A stretch of 64,000 bases of DNA from Gonioctena quinquepunctata (lineage: Eukaryota; Arthropoda; Insecta; Coleoptera; Chrysomelidae). A program made the position numbers and the translations under genes. Each line of letters starts with the position of its first letter. The stretch's first letter is position 1. Location of the stretch: the NCBI GenBank assembly GCA_018342105.1, contig JAFIRS010000150.1, forward strand, positions 62,001 to 126,000, given 5' to 3'. Under the pieces are notes generated by a model. The model worked only from the letters and a program-made list of their open reading frames with translations, searched no databases and had not been told where the DNA came from. Below, piece after piece: positions 1-11,239 of this stretch.

Positions 1-107
1 AATTGAGCCACCAGACCTTGTTCGAAACCGGCGATTCACACTTTTGAATTCAGTTCTGTGTTAGTAACGAAGATGATGAAGGTTAATGTGATGCATGAAA
101 ACATCCA

Positions 108-180
108 CGCATCCCAATTCAATTGGCAAAGCGTTCGACTAGAAATCGAAAGGTCCCAGGTTCGAATCCTGGCCGATCCA
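108..180 (+). pseudogene. tRNA-Ser(AGA)-like relic
   Basis: The 3' part resembles a tRNA. A perfect 5 bp anticodon stem (134-138 with 146-150) encloses a 7 nt loop with AGA at 141-143. A perfect 5 bp T stem (156-160 with 168-172) encloses the loop TTCGAAT. A D-arm-like stretch lies just upstream. The 5' acceptor strand does not pair with the 3' end and no long variable arm is present, as a real tRNA-Ser would need. It is therefore a relic or the head of a tRNA-derived SINE, not a working tRNA. Confidence 0.45.
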
Positions 181-319
181 TATTTTTATTTTTCAGTTCT
201 AGTTTTCATTTTCTCGTCCGAATGCAATAAACTATTTCTATTGATATTTAATTACCGACGCTATCCAATTCATTATTTAATTTAAAAAAAATTCATCGCG
301 TACATGGCTTTTAACGATA

Positions 320-700
320 TTGAAGAAATTTCATGAGTTTATACGCGGATGAAAATATCGAAGGAAAATACGTCAGTTCAAGATTATTCTCTATTTTAAC
401 AAGATTTGGACAAATTTTCTGAATATTGTATGGTGAAGAAAGTCGTTCAGATAAATACTCTGCGGTGAATCCATTAATGACAAAGACTTTGTAAAACATT
501 AAAGGGTGATACTCGATATTGAAATAAACTTGGGTTTCATTCTAAATGTGAACGGTTCATACAATCCAGAATATGTTTTGACATTATACAGTTCAATTGT
601 GAGGACTAGATTGGAGTACTTCTATCAGATATAATCTATATCACAACAGAATACAAAATATACAACGCAATTTTTTTAACACACTCAACTTTGGGTAGGT
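320..700 (+). pseudogene. Non-LTR reverse transcriptase relic (jockey-like)
   Basis: Broken reading frames on the plus strand carry pieces of the C-terminal half of a LINE reverse transcriptase. LYADE at 339-353 stands where the catalytic YADD loop is expected. It is followed by QDLDKFSEYC (about 399), then LGFI, then LYSSIVRTRLEY and IQNIQRNFF (about 525-680). The order and spacing match the thumb region of jockey-type LINEs. The second catalytic Asp is lost and there are several frameshifts and stops, so it is dead. Clade placement is inferred from motif style only. Confidence 0.55.
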
Positions 701-886
701 ATAAAGATCTACACATTTTTAATTACAAGCTTTTATTCAGTTTCACCTGTACAGGTGTCTATCTGTAATCAAGTTTTGCAAGTTTAATTTGACCCACTTC
801 CAGTTGCCCTATTGACGTGAAATTTGGCAGGTGTTCATAGTTGCCGTGACAATGCATTATGGAATTTTTGTTAGAGGAAAAACAAA

Positions 887-1275
887 ATGGCGGCTCTATG
901 ATGGCGAACGAGATTTGTGTTTATGGTCCGATTATACTCAAAATTGGTATGTGTGGGTTTTCGGGGTCGAGATTATGAATTTTATGTCAAATTCATGAAA
1001 TCAAATGGCGGCTCCAAGATGGGGACGATCTCTGTGATTATGATCCGTTCTATTCAAAATTGGTATGTCGGGTGTTTTTGGGTCCGGAGACTATAAATTT
1101 GTTTTTTGTCAGAATTCATAAATTGAAGATGGCAGCTCCGGGATGGCGGAAGTTTTGTGATAATGGACCGTTTGTATTCAAAATTGGTATGTCGGGGTTT
1201 TTGGGTCCGAGACTATAAATTTGTTTTTTGTCAGAATTCATAAATTGAAGATGGCAGCTCCGGGAGGGCGGACGA
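887..1275. repeat. Tandem repeat, four units of ~120 bp
   Basis: Units start with ATGGCGGCTC-like or ATGGCAGCTC-like words at 887, 1005, 1129 and 1251, giving spacings of 118, 124 and 122 bp. Each unit carries the sub-motif CAAAATTGGTATGT. The last two units are nearly identical and the first two more diverged. No coding signal was seen. Confidence 0.75.
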
Positions 1276-1384
1276 GTTGATCTTCAGATGGTCTCCTCAT
1301 TGAAGAACTAGGTAGCTCAGAACTTACAGGAAAATTACCTCATAATGACGATACATTAACAAAAATGTATAGATTGAGGCGTAC

Positions 1385-4035
1385 TTACTAAAAGAAAATA
1401 ATTATAATGAAAAAACCTTTTTAAAGAAAAGCTTTTACTCAAACGCACTAAATAGTCTACTCGACAAGTTGAAAATGGTCTAAAATAGAGATACTGCTCT
1501 TAAAATTATGTGTGATAGCTCATTGGATCCAGAATAACGCCTAGAAAAATGTGCCGAAAGCGTGTATTGGCACATAAAAAATTGCAAAAGTTATAAACAA
1601 TTGAAGATGAAAAAAAAATGTATTTCGTTTTTTGCCAATATTTCATGAACAATTAATATTTAAGAAATTTCAAAAAAAGATTCTGAAAGACGAGGAAATT
1701 TTCAATAAAAAACTCTCGGAACTCCATCTCCATTATTTATAATTTTAATTTAACGCTGAAAATGGGTCTCCGAGCGACATTTTTAGGTTGCGCGCGCGGC
1801 GTCAAAAGCGAGTACGACACATTAATTAATTTAATTTTTTTTAAATTTGCAAAAATCATGGTGTATTCGGAACACTATGAATAATTCATTCCCGTTGGAA
1901 ATTTCACTTAACGTTAATTTTTCAACAAGTTAAACGATTGTTAACTAACAAAATTTTCTCGAACTTCTGTCTTAATTGTAAATGGAAAAAAATGTTTAAA
2001 TAATTGTCGTAAAAAAATATCGCTTCGTAGAGCCTTTCTTATATACATACTCAACAAGATCAAGCCATAAAAGTTGAAAAAAATATTCATACTTTGTTTA
2101 TAATGATTTTTGTACTTGAACAAAAACTAAATAATCCAAGTAATGTTGTTAAAAAAAATTTTTTGTCTCAATCATCATATTATCTTTTTTTTTATTGATA
2201 CAAGATATACATTTATTTGCAAAAAAAAAATTCCCGCTATTTGTTGATACATTTTTCATAAACAAATTGATTATTTCAAATTTTTGAAAACATTTTTTTC
2301 ACAACTTCATTATATTACAAATATTATGATTTTTGAAAAACAAATTTTTTCTTAATAACAATTTTTAATTGTTTATAATAGTTTTTTTATATTTCTATTG
2401 TTTAATTAATTAGTTAAGAAATTATTTTCCACCTAAAAATCATAATTGACAGTCCTCTATGAAGTTACAAAAAAATAATTTTTTTATCAACAATTCCATT
2501 GTTTATTAACTTACCAATTTGTTATAAATGGATTTTCAACTTTTTTTTTTTTTGAAACTTCCAAAATTTGGAAAAACAACCATATATAACAAAGTATAGA
2601 AAAAAAAAATTCAAATTTTTTATTGTACTTTGGGAATTGGAATTGGGAAAAATTGGGAATTTGTTTTTTCTATACTTTGTTGTATATGGTTGTTTTTGTA
2701 AATTTTAGAAGATCCAGGAAAAAATCTAACAAAGTTAAAAATCCGTTATAAAAAGGGAATTAAAAATGGAATTGTTGTTAAAAAAAATTTGTTTTTTGTT
2801 ACTCCATAGAGGACTGTCAATTATGATTTTTAGAAAAAAAAAATTCTTAACTAATTATTTAAACAATAGAAATTAAAAAACGATTATAAACAATTAAAAA
2901 TTGTTATTAGGGATTTTTTTTTTCAGAAATCATAATATTTGTAATATAATGAAGTTGTGGAATGATTTTTTTCGAAAATATTGAAATAATCAATTTGTTT
3001 ATAAAAAATTGATCAACAAATAGCGGGAATTTTTTTTTTGCAAATCAATTTATATTTGTATTATAGAAAACGATAATATGATGATTAAGGAAAACATTTT
3101 TTTTTTCAACAACATTACCTGGATTTTTTTGTTTTTGTTCAAGTACAAAAATTATTATAAACAAAGTATGAATATTTTTTTAATTTTTATGGGTGATCTT
3201 TTAAGTATGTATATAAGAAAGGCTCTACGAAGCGAAAATTTTTTACGACAATTATTTAAACATTTTTTCCCATTTACAATTAAGACAGAAGTTCGAGAAA
3301 ATTTTGTTAGTTAACAATCGTTTAACTTGTTGAAAAATAAGCTTTTAGTGAAATTTCCAACTTGAATAAATTATTTTCAGTGTTCCGAATACACCATAAT
3401 TTTTTCAAATTATAAAAAATATATTTTATACGTTAAATAAATTAATTAATGTGTCGTACTCGCTTTTGACGCCGCGCGCGCAACCTAAAAATGTCGCTCG
3501 GAGACCCATTTTCAGCGTTAAATTAAAATTATAAATAATGGAGATAGAGTTCCGGGAAGTTTTGGAAATTTCCTCCTCTTTCAGAATTTCATTTTGAAAT
3601 TTCCTAAATATTAATAGCTTATGAAATATTGGCAAAAAACGAAATGCCATTTTTTTTCATCTTCAATTATTTATAACTTTTGCAATTTTTTATGTGCTAA
3701 TACACGCTTTTGGCACATTTTTCTAGGCGTTATTCTGGATCCAATGAGCTATCACACATAATTTTAAGAGCAGTATCTCTATTTTAGACCATTTTCAACT
3801 TGTCGAGTAGACTAAAAGAGTTAAAAATAATTGATTTGGATGTGCGACGTAGTTTAATCCGTTAGTAATAGATTCGAAAGCTTGTCGTGCAAAGTTTTCA
3901 ATTCGAATACAAAAGCGACACGCTTTTGAGTCTATAACCCACGGAGTACGTCGCACATCCAAAGCATTATTTTTTACTTTTTAGCGCTTGAATAAAAGCT
4001 TGTATTTAAAAGGTTTTTTATTAATTATTTTATCT
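1385..4035. mobile_element. 2.6 kb palindromic (fold-back) repeat
   Basis: Nearly the whole interval reads as its own reverse complement about a centre near 2635. Matching landmarks include GTCTACTCGACAAG (left, ~1455) against CTTGTCGAGTAGAC (right, ~3812), the GC-rich GCGCGCGGCGTC block (~1790 against ~3470), and the central CAACCATATATAACAAAG (~2575) against its complement (~2680). The outer ~70 bp of the arms match again beyond a small insertion at 3812-3984, so the palindrome predates it. Short ORFs inside (3078-3314, 3426-3650) resemble nothing known. A fold-back DNA transposon or two head-to-head copies would look like this. Confidence 0.7.
3812..3984. mobile_element. 173 bp MITE inside the palindrome arm
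   Basis: Terminal inverted repeats of about 38 bp begin CTAAAA and end TTTTAG. They include TTTGGATGTGCGACGTA on the left and TACGTCGCACATCCAAA on the right. The left palindrome arm lacks this segment, so it is a later insertion. The same terminal word, CTAAAAAGT followed by AAAAATAAT, recurs at the edges of the element at 7610-8735. Confidence 0.65.
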
Positions 4036-4040
4036 CTTAT

Positions 4041-4974
4041 GGAAGCATTGTAAAATTTTTATCAGAATTTGAGACGGACCTGCCACTTTGTGACAATGTA
4101 TACAACCTAAACACTCTTGAACCTTGTTGATTTCAGATATTGTATGGATTCAATAAATTTAAATTTCATTCATTGCTGTAGGTAGAAACAACAGTTTTTT
4201 TACGTATAAAATGCAATGTAATTATAACCAATAATAATTTTCTTGTTATATTTTCTATAACCCCAGTGTCAGTCAAAAAACATTTGAAAGCAATAATTAG
4301 CTTTTACTAGCTTCATTTCAAATATTCGAGAGAATAATCTTTTTATCAGATGTCAACTTAATCATAGCCCTAGATCGTTATAGAATAACTAAATTTATTG
4401 TTGCATTATCCAAAATCTCTACTGTTTGTGTGTCTCTACTTCTTTGTTATTGGATAGTTCAACTATCTGTTGAGTAATAGTAATCATTCCTTACTTTATC
4501 GACCATTCAGTCGGTTTCAAATTGCAATGTACATCGTCATTCGGATTCAGAATATTCCAACTTGGACAAATAATACAAAGTGTCAAAAGCTAATTGCTGC
4601 CACCCCAACCTGTTAAGCCATGAAGTTTCATTCCGGCGCAGTTAATTAAACCTAATGAATCAAAAGTCCTTTCAGGCGATTTCCACTGGTCCTGGCGAGC
4701 AAGCCTTGCGGTGGTCAACTTTCGGAATCTGCCCCAAAACCAGAAATGACCAATGCTCTAACAAAACAAAACGAATAGTGCGAGGGTTTGGAATGATAGG
4801 CGGGAGCACCGCACCTGTATTTGAAACACATTGTATCGGAAGTTATTTGGTGGATCTGCGGAAAGATACGATACACAGTGGACGAATTATCTAGTCTGGG
4901 TTGAAAGAAGTAACCAGCCCTGATTTCGAATCTCGGTATTTATTTGCTTCCTGGCGACAGGATTGAGACACACA
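4041..4974. other. No gene recognised
   Basis: AT-rich DNA with a more GC-balanced stretch at 4600-4920. A 79-codon ORF at 4655-4894 has no recognisable motif and is probably chance. Confidence 0.4.
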
Positions 4975-5427
4975 TACAGTGAGTCTGCTTAAGTTGGCTA
5001 CATATGGGAAACTTTTTTATTATTAATTTTACGAAAAAATGGTTATTCTTCATAAAAAGTTCTGCATGGTCTGAAAGCCAAGATGCAACCATCAGATATC
5101 GAATTCTATCAATTTTATACGAGGTATGTCAAAAAATATGAATTTTACTCAGGAGTAAAGAAACTTTTTATTTCACAATGTCGAAAATTGTGAAAAGTTG
5201 TTCGGAATTAAAAGTCACGTTCAAATATGAAGTTGCATTGATTAATTTTTTTTTTATTTCTCGAAACATCTCTACAATAACAACGAAAATGTAACTGTAA
5301 TTATTGTACATGTAATCTAGGATGCTCTGACAAGAAATGTCAGACAGTAAAATGTTTGACAGTGACATTCAAAACATCAGTTGTATTTAGCGAAATTTGA
5401 TAGAAAGAATTATAAAATTTGGTAGAA

Positions 5428-7018
5428 ATGCCTGCAACATTAAGTACTGAAGATAAAATTGAAATTGTGTTGATTGTGGGTGAGAATAATAAAACTTATC
5501 GTGAAGCTGCAGAAATTTTTAATAACCGATCTTTACTATGTCACAGTGAGGGAATTATTAACAAAATTCAAGACTTGAGATGTAAAAAATAAATTTAGCA
5601 ACAAACGCCAACAACGGATTGCCAATGATGACATGGAATTTGAAGTAATGATTTCAGAAATCGAACATCCTAAAATATCCTTGCGAGAAAGGGCAGCTTC
5701 GATGCAAAATCCTATTAACAAAGATATGTGAAAGATAAACGCCATGTGAAGTGGAATAAATAGAAAAATCGAATTAAACGGTTTTCTTCACATAAAGGAT
5801 TCAATATAAATTGAACCAGAAAATGGTAGATCTCAGGTGAAAAACAACTACTTTCCTGGCAAATACCACGCAGAACGATATTCACCTGAAAATCCATGCA
5901 TACCTCCATATAAATGGACATTGAATGCAAATGTTTCTTTCTGATAAGCTCGATTATGTCGTGTTCACCTAACAATCCAGATACTGGTTTCAGGCTTTTT
6001 TGGCTTTCTGTCACTAGGTACCGCCAGTTAAAAGTTTTCTTTTCCGGCGTACCTATAGGTGTTATAGACTCGATGATGGTTTTGGTTATGTTGTGTCTCG
6101 CTTCAGCCAGAGCTCTTCGGACCTTTGGCTGGTTGACTACTCCGTACTGATGAGGGCCAAAAAAGCCTGAAACCGGTATGCGGATTGTTAGGTGAACACG
6201 ACATAAATTAAACATAATCGAGCTTATCAGAAAGAAACATTTGCATTCAATGTCCATTTATATGGAGGTATGCATGGATTTTCAGGTGGATATCATTAAA
6301 CGTTCTGCGTGGTATTTGCCAGGAAAGTAGTTGTTTTTCACCTGAGATCTACCATTTTCTGGTTCAATTTATATTGAATCTTTTATGTGAAGAAAACCGT
6401 TTAATTCGATTTTTCTATTTTTTTTTTCTAACAAAGATATCGTTTCAATTTTTTTTTTTTAAGAACAAGTTTCACCCATACAAGCCCCGATTTATTCATA
6501 CGTTAAGACCAGGAGATCATGATAGACGATTTGCATTCTGTTGTAATATCCAAGGAATGTTAGAAGATAACCCATTTATGGCAAGACATATTCTTTTTTC
6601 TGATGAATCAACATTCACATCAAATGGAACAGTCTCTAGCCAAAACTGCCATTGGTGGAGTGATACTAATCCGAATTTTACCATCAAAACTCGGGACCAG
6701 TATGCATTCAAAACAACTGTGTGGTGTGGAATTTACCGAAATAAAATAATTGGATCTTTTTTTTTTCATGAATCTTTGAATGGGGACCGTTATTTTCTCT
6801 TTTTAGAGAATGAATTAGACGACTTTCTTGATAATGTTCCCCTCCTTCAACGTCAACAAATATGGTTCCAACAGGATGGTGCCCCATGCCACAGTATGTT
6901 AGATATAAGGCAATACTTCGAAAATCGTTTAAATGGAAGAGTTCGGTTTTCTGAAATTTTTTGGCCTCCTTGATCTCCCGATTTGACGCCACTCGATGAA
7001 TTATTATGGCATTATTAA
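5428..7018 (+). pseudogene. Mariner/Tc1-type DDE transposase, split
   Basis: Cut-and-paste transposase of the 4977-7506 element. The ATG at 5428 opens a helix-turn-helix-type N-terminus (MPATLSTEDKIEIVL, then YREAAEIF). After about 290 bp the gene is broken by the 5728-6428 insertion. Downstream the catalytic core is readable at about 6480-7018: LFSDESTF (first Asp), VWCGI, WFQQDGAPCH (second Asp) and WPP-stop-SPDLTPLD (third Asp). I count 39 residues from the second to the third Asp, so a DD39D-type spacing. An in-frame TGA at 6971-6973 inside the last motif and earlier frameshifts show it is inactive. Confidence 0.8.
5728..6428. mobile_element. 701 bp fold-back insertion with 12 bp target duplication
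   Basis: The target duplication TAACAAAGATAT flanks it exactly at 5716-5727 and 6429-6440, interrupting the transposase. Arms of about 240 bp (5755-6004 and 6157-6420) are inverted copies; examples are CGAATTAAACGGTTTTCTTC against its complement, and GGTTTCAGGCTTTTTTGGC (5986) against GCCAAAAAAGCCTGAAACC (6157). The central ~150 bp is unique and open on the minus strand within the ORF at 5715-6257, with no recognised product. The right end is T-rich. An arm carries an AGTAGTTGTTTT motif also found in the 660 bp family. Confidence 0.75.
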
Positions 7019-7609
7019 TTTAAATACATCACTGAAATGTTACAAGACAGACATTAACTAATTAAAAGGTTATCAACTGTTCATTAGATTTTTAATAAAT
7101 TTTGTTTTATGAAAATTTGCTTATTAATTTCTAAACGGAACGGAAAGGTTAAAATGTTTGTAATAAATAAAAATGATAAATGTTCGGTACTGACAATTTG
7201 AGAAAAATTTGTAAAAAAATTATATTTTCAATTAGAAGGATGTAATTGCATTTCAAAACATAGTTTTTACTTCCGAAAAACTTTTTATAATAACAATTTT
7301 CGACATTGTGCAATATAAAGTTACTTTACTCCTGAGTAAAATTCATATTTTTTTATATACCTCGTATGAGATTGATAGAATTTGATATCTGATGGTTGCA
7401 TCTTGGCTTTTACACCATGCAGACCTTTTTATGACAAATAACTTTTTTTCGTAAAATTAATAATAAAAAAGTTTCCCATATGTAGCCAACTTAAGCAGAC
7501 TCACTGTATATTCGTCACGCTTGCAGAGTATTGGACAAATCTTATAGATCGATATTTCCTCTAACCTTTCGCGGATTTATTGTTCCACTTATTCAAAGCT
7601 GTAATATAA

Positions 7610-8735
7610 ATTATTTGGATAAAAAAATGTAATAATTTGCCACTTTTTTAAAACAGACTAAAAAGTGAAAAATAATGTTTTTTTGCCCCATACAGATTTA
7701 TAACCACATACACATTCCTAACCCCATACAGATTGTCCTGAAAATTTGTGATTGTTAATTTTTAATATCTATGAAAATAGTTGTAAGATTCAAAACGAAA
7801 AACATTGGGAGCATGCAATAGATAATAGTAAGAAGTGTAGAGAGAAGCTATTATTGAGAAAACTATAATAATAATAATATATATTTGCATCAGTAATACT
7901 TACAATAGTTAATAATCCTAATAATAATTTGACATAATATTAAGTAATAGTACTCTGACACAAACAAATAAAGAGAAAGAACACAAAGCTTTCGCTGTCC
8001 GTGTCATATCCCATTCATTCATTCATGCGACACTAAAACATAACAAAGTATTATAATTTTTAATAAGACACATTCATATAATGGATGCACACATACATAT
8101 ACATAGATACATTCCACACATACATACATATATATTTACATAGATATACATGTAATACAATATTGAAGCAGGAAAAAAAATAGCCTAAACGAAGAGAACT
8201 GATGGACATATAATTATTTTGGCATATTGAACAGTAATAGAGGACTGATAATATAGAGCATGAGGAGTATGCTGGATTAATGGTAATTTTTTTTTTTTTT
8301 TTAGTTGAAGAAGTTTTGTATAAGTTGTCTTCGATTACTTAGTAGGAATGACTTAACCTTATTTCTATAATATACTTCAGAATTGGAGATGTTGAAAAGG
8401 GACCTTTCTGAAATAATATTTATGAATCGTTGTCCTAAAAATGATAGACATTTGGTACCCACTGTTTTATTCGCTAGTGGAGTTCTCAACTTATTTGAAT
8501 ATATAGCTCTTGTTGGGTAATTGCGCCCCACGTTTTTCGTTTTAAATCTTACAACCATTTTCATAGCTATTAAAAATTCACAATCACAAATTCTCAGGAC
8601 AATCTGTATCGGTTTGAGAATCTGTATGTGGTTATAAATCTGTATGGGGCAAGGAAAATTAATTTTTTACTTTTTAGTCCGTTTTAGAAATGTGGTAAAT
8701 GAATTTTTTTCTCGTCTAAATAATTATTTACTATA
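7610..8735. mobile_element. Inverted-repeat element carrying a LINE tail
   Basis: Inverted arms of about 200 bp: 7610-7815 and 8525-8735. Paired landmarks are GCCCCATACAGATTTATAAC against its complement (~8630) and ACTAAAAAGTGAAAAATAAT against TTTTTTACTTTTTAGTC. The inner arms contain the start of the LINE fragment at 8301-8564 in opposite orientations, so the arms formed after or around a captured LINE piece. Between them lie an AAT-rich 3' tail (~7865) and an imperfect ACAT-type microsatellite (~8085-8155). Confidence 0.6.
7860..8575 (-). pseudogene. Non-LTR retrotransposon C-terminal fragment
   Basis: A minus-strand 87-codon ORF (8301-8564) reads like the extreme C-terminus of a LINE reverse transcriptase protein: basic FKTKNVGRNYPTR, then LRTPLANKTVGTKCLSFLG, then a WN.LP-like position (FINIISE), then YYRNKVKSFLLS. 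This arrangement is typical after the RT thumb. The following ~430 bp to an ATTATTATT-type tail near 7867 could be the 3' UTR. The RT catalytic core is absent. A relative of the 24990-25608 fragment is possible. Confidence 0.55.
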
Positions 8736-9214
8736 ATTTCGTTGTCATATTGGATGGATATTTGGAAGCCCTACATCAAACTGCTCGACCGATCGGTCTA
8801 GTCATCTATCATCGTGAGTTTAAATTATTTGAGGCGAATGTATTCGCGTGTTTCATGTGTTGTATGAGCTCTTCAACATTCTGCTATCCTGTCTCCAACA
8901 GCAGCGCCTGAGGACCGTATTTGTGTGATCCTAACCTCACTTTTTGTGCTCCGTAAAAAAAAGAACAAACAGACAGACAAGAAAACGAGTTAACATTGTA
9001 TTGTCGTCCATTTCTGAGCCGTTTACGAAGTTTTAAGTCACTAGCTCATCGGGGAGTTAGTTAAAAATCGATTGCAAAATTTTTGCCGGACAGACACTTA
9101 AGCGAGCTAATAAAAACGTGGTAAATACTAAGTGTGTTAGTTCACGACCACAGTATAACGATGCACCTTCAAGTATAATCAGAATGAGATATAAACTCAC
9201 CTTCACTAATACAT

Positions 9215-9970
9215 ACTACTCAAAAAATGAACATATTTTTTCTGATACCATCGATGTCCCTGTCGAAGTCTTGGTTCATCACAGTGGCATCATTATTTTC
9301 AAAGTCTGAAAAATAGGGTCCTTGATATATGATATTTTTTATAAAAACAATATGATTGCCAGAGAATTCTGAAATTACTATTTTTTTCGACTTTACTATC
9401 AGTACAATCAATATAAGCTACTGCTTTTGGTTGTTTAGGGTTGGGGTTATAGAGTTCATTGTCAAATTCTGTGACGTGTCTTGTGATATAGTTTGCTCTG
9501 GTTGTAGCATTGAAGCCTAAATTGTTTGTTACAAATCTTTGGGTCAATGAAATCCTGACATCAGAAATAATGAGACTGGTGTCCTGGCGGGTGGTTTATT
9601 CAAATATCACTTTGAGAAAATCATCAGAAATACCTTGACGCAATTTTAAGAGAGAGGTTAACAAATGTTTTTTGGTAATGTATCTCACATGTCCTCGCAC
9701 AATAGGATCACAAAATTCCTATAATTCGTTGAACTGCACTTTACTCAATGAAGTAAGAGGTATGAATTCTTCATTGGAAAAATAATTGATGTCCTCAAAA
9801 TATCTGGATGTGTATTTTTTAGCCGCCTTCCTTAGACCTTCCATAAATTGGAGCTGCAGAACTTTCAGAATATATGGTCCTTCGAAGTATCTCAAGCCTG
9901 CATGGAGAACATCTAAAAGGTATTCATTTTCATTCAGGTGATGAGGGCATAGCCTTACATTATCAGGCAT
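9215..9970 (-). pseudogene. DDE_Tnp_4-type transposase relic (Harbinger/ISL2EU-like)
   Basis: Three minus-strand pieces lie in order but in different frames. 9970-9719 is an N-terminal region ending LTSLSKVQFNEL. The next stretch reads CDPIVRGHVRYITKKHLL and KLRQGISDDFLKVIF. 9547-9299 contains PKAVAYIDCTDSKVEKNSNF followed by a KKYH, where a DGTY...K..N...HK catalytic region is expected. 9411-9220 contains GPYFSDFENNDATVMNQ, matching the GPY...NNDA motif. The motif order matches DDE_Tnp_4 transposases common in insects. The first Asp motif is altered (DCTD for DGTY) and frameshifts are present. Terminal repeats were not found. Confidence 0.65.
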
Positions 9971-10395
9971 AAAAGGTCGATATATAAATATTCACTCTAC
10001 GTAACCTGGGTCGTTTTCTAATGCTTGTATTTAATTTTGAATTCACAAATTACTGTTGAAACACAACCTAGTGTTGGCAATGATATTTTCTTTGTGTTAC
10101 ACACGTAACAAATGTATCTTCAAGGAATGAAAAAATTAAGAACTGATAGCCCGACTAGAAAATTCAGACGTTCGCAATGAACAACACTCCAAACCCACCT
10201 ATCAATTGATGAAAACTGACAGTAAACATTGGAAAAGTGTTTTGTTTCCAGAGCCTTCTTCGATATAAGACGAAAGAAGTACTCCTTGCGAAAAGTGTAC
10301 CCTAGACATTTAACACCTAATCAAAAACACTACACTGAATTAGGAGAATCTCTCGTGCAAGGTTGTCATTCACTGACCAATCTTCCAAAATTAAT

Positions 10396-11140
10396 CTTTT
10401 CCGAAGTGATACACCGGGTGGGTGAAATTCGAGTAGATGCATGGGGATCTCGGAAACGGTAAGAGCTACAGAGAGGGTTGAATGTTGAAAAATCTGAGCT
10501 AGCCGTCTCACTTTCAGAGATTACAGGAAATAACGAAAAATTTGATTTTTGTTTTTTACTTATATCTGCTTTAATACAATAGATTTCCAGAAACTGTTTG
10601 CACTTTGTATTTGCAACTTTCAATGGGCTGTACAAATATGTAAACGAAAGGGTTCTACAGGGTGTTGTTTTCCTTGGGCCACCCCTAACTATGAAATTTT
10701 AAATATGGACCTGGATTTTTTATCACTTTTTTTAGGCTTCACAAGATAAAATATGACCATTGAAGCCTAAAAAAAGTGATGAAAAATCCAGGTCCGTATT
10801 TAAATTTTCATAGTTAGGGGTGGCCCTGGGAAACCCTGTAGAACACTTTCGTTTACATATTTTTACAGCCCATTGAAAGTTGCAATGACAAAGTGCAGTT
10901 TCTGGAAATCTATTGTATTAAAACAGATAAAAGTGAAAAACAAAAATCAAATTTTTCGTAAGTGAGTGAGTGAGTGAGTCCTGTAAGTGAGTGAGTGAGA
11001 GGGGGCCACTTCAGATTTTTCCACATCATAGTAATGAGCTCCACAATACGCAACTTTGCCTCCATTCAACCCTCTCTGTAACTCTTACCGTTTCCGAGAT
11101 CCCCATGCATATACTCGAATTTCACCCCCCCGGTATATTC
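10396..11140. mobile_element. Palindromic repeat, ~330 bp arms
   Basis: Centre near 10746: TTTAGGCTTCA (10733) against TGAAGCCTAAA (10763). The arms match out to ATCTCGGAAACGGTAAGAG (~10447) against its complement (~11085), and to a TACACCGGG-like left edge and CCCGGTA right edge, suggesting TA-flanked ends. The right arm has gained a (TGAG)n-type microsatellite (about 10961-10999) and about 30 bp that the left arm lacks. Short ORFs inside are reverse-complement echoes of each other. Confidence 0.7.
10961..10999. repeat. GAGT microsatellite
   Basis: Two runs of GTGAGTGAGTGAG separated by TCCTGTAA, present only in the right arm of the palindrome. Confidence 0.8.
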
Positions 11141-11239
11141 CCCAATCGCACAGAAGCTTTCTATATTAGTCTAGTTAACAAGTGCTTTTTAGGTCAAAAT
11201 TTTTTCGCATTCTCCGAAAATTATGATTGAGGTGTCATT

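Larger units (their letters stand above)
4977..7506 (+). mobile_element. Mariner/Tc1-superfamily element, TA target sites
   Basis: Both ends are clear. The left end is CAGTGAGTCTGCTTAAG after TA (4975-4976); the right end is its complement before TA (7507-7508). Terminal inverted repeats run about 235 bp (4977-5210 and 7275-7506). The interior encodes a DDE transposase (5428-7018) that is interrupted by a fold-back insertion. The element is 2530 bp now and about 1.8 kb without the insertion, a normal size for this superfamily. Confidence 0.85.

Noticed and set aside
108..180. Functional tRNA-Ser
   Set aside because: Acceptor stem unpaired and long variable arm missing.
3078..3650. ORFs in the 2.6 kb palindrome
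   Set aside because: Low-complexity AT-rich frames mirrored in both arms; no motif or codon bias.
10229..11230. Several overlapping ORFs of 64-89 codons
   Set aside because: They arise from reverse-complement arms of the palindrome and duplicate each other's sequence.
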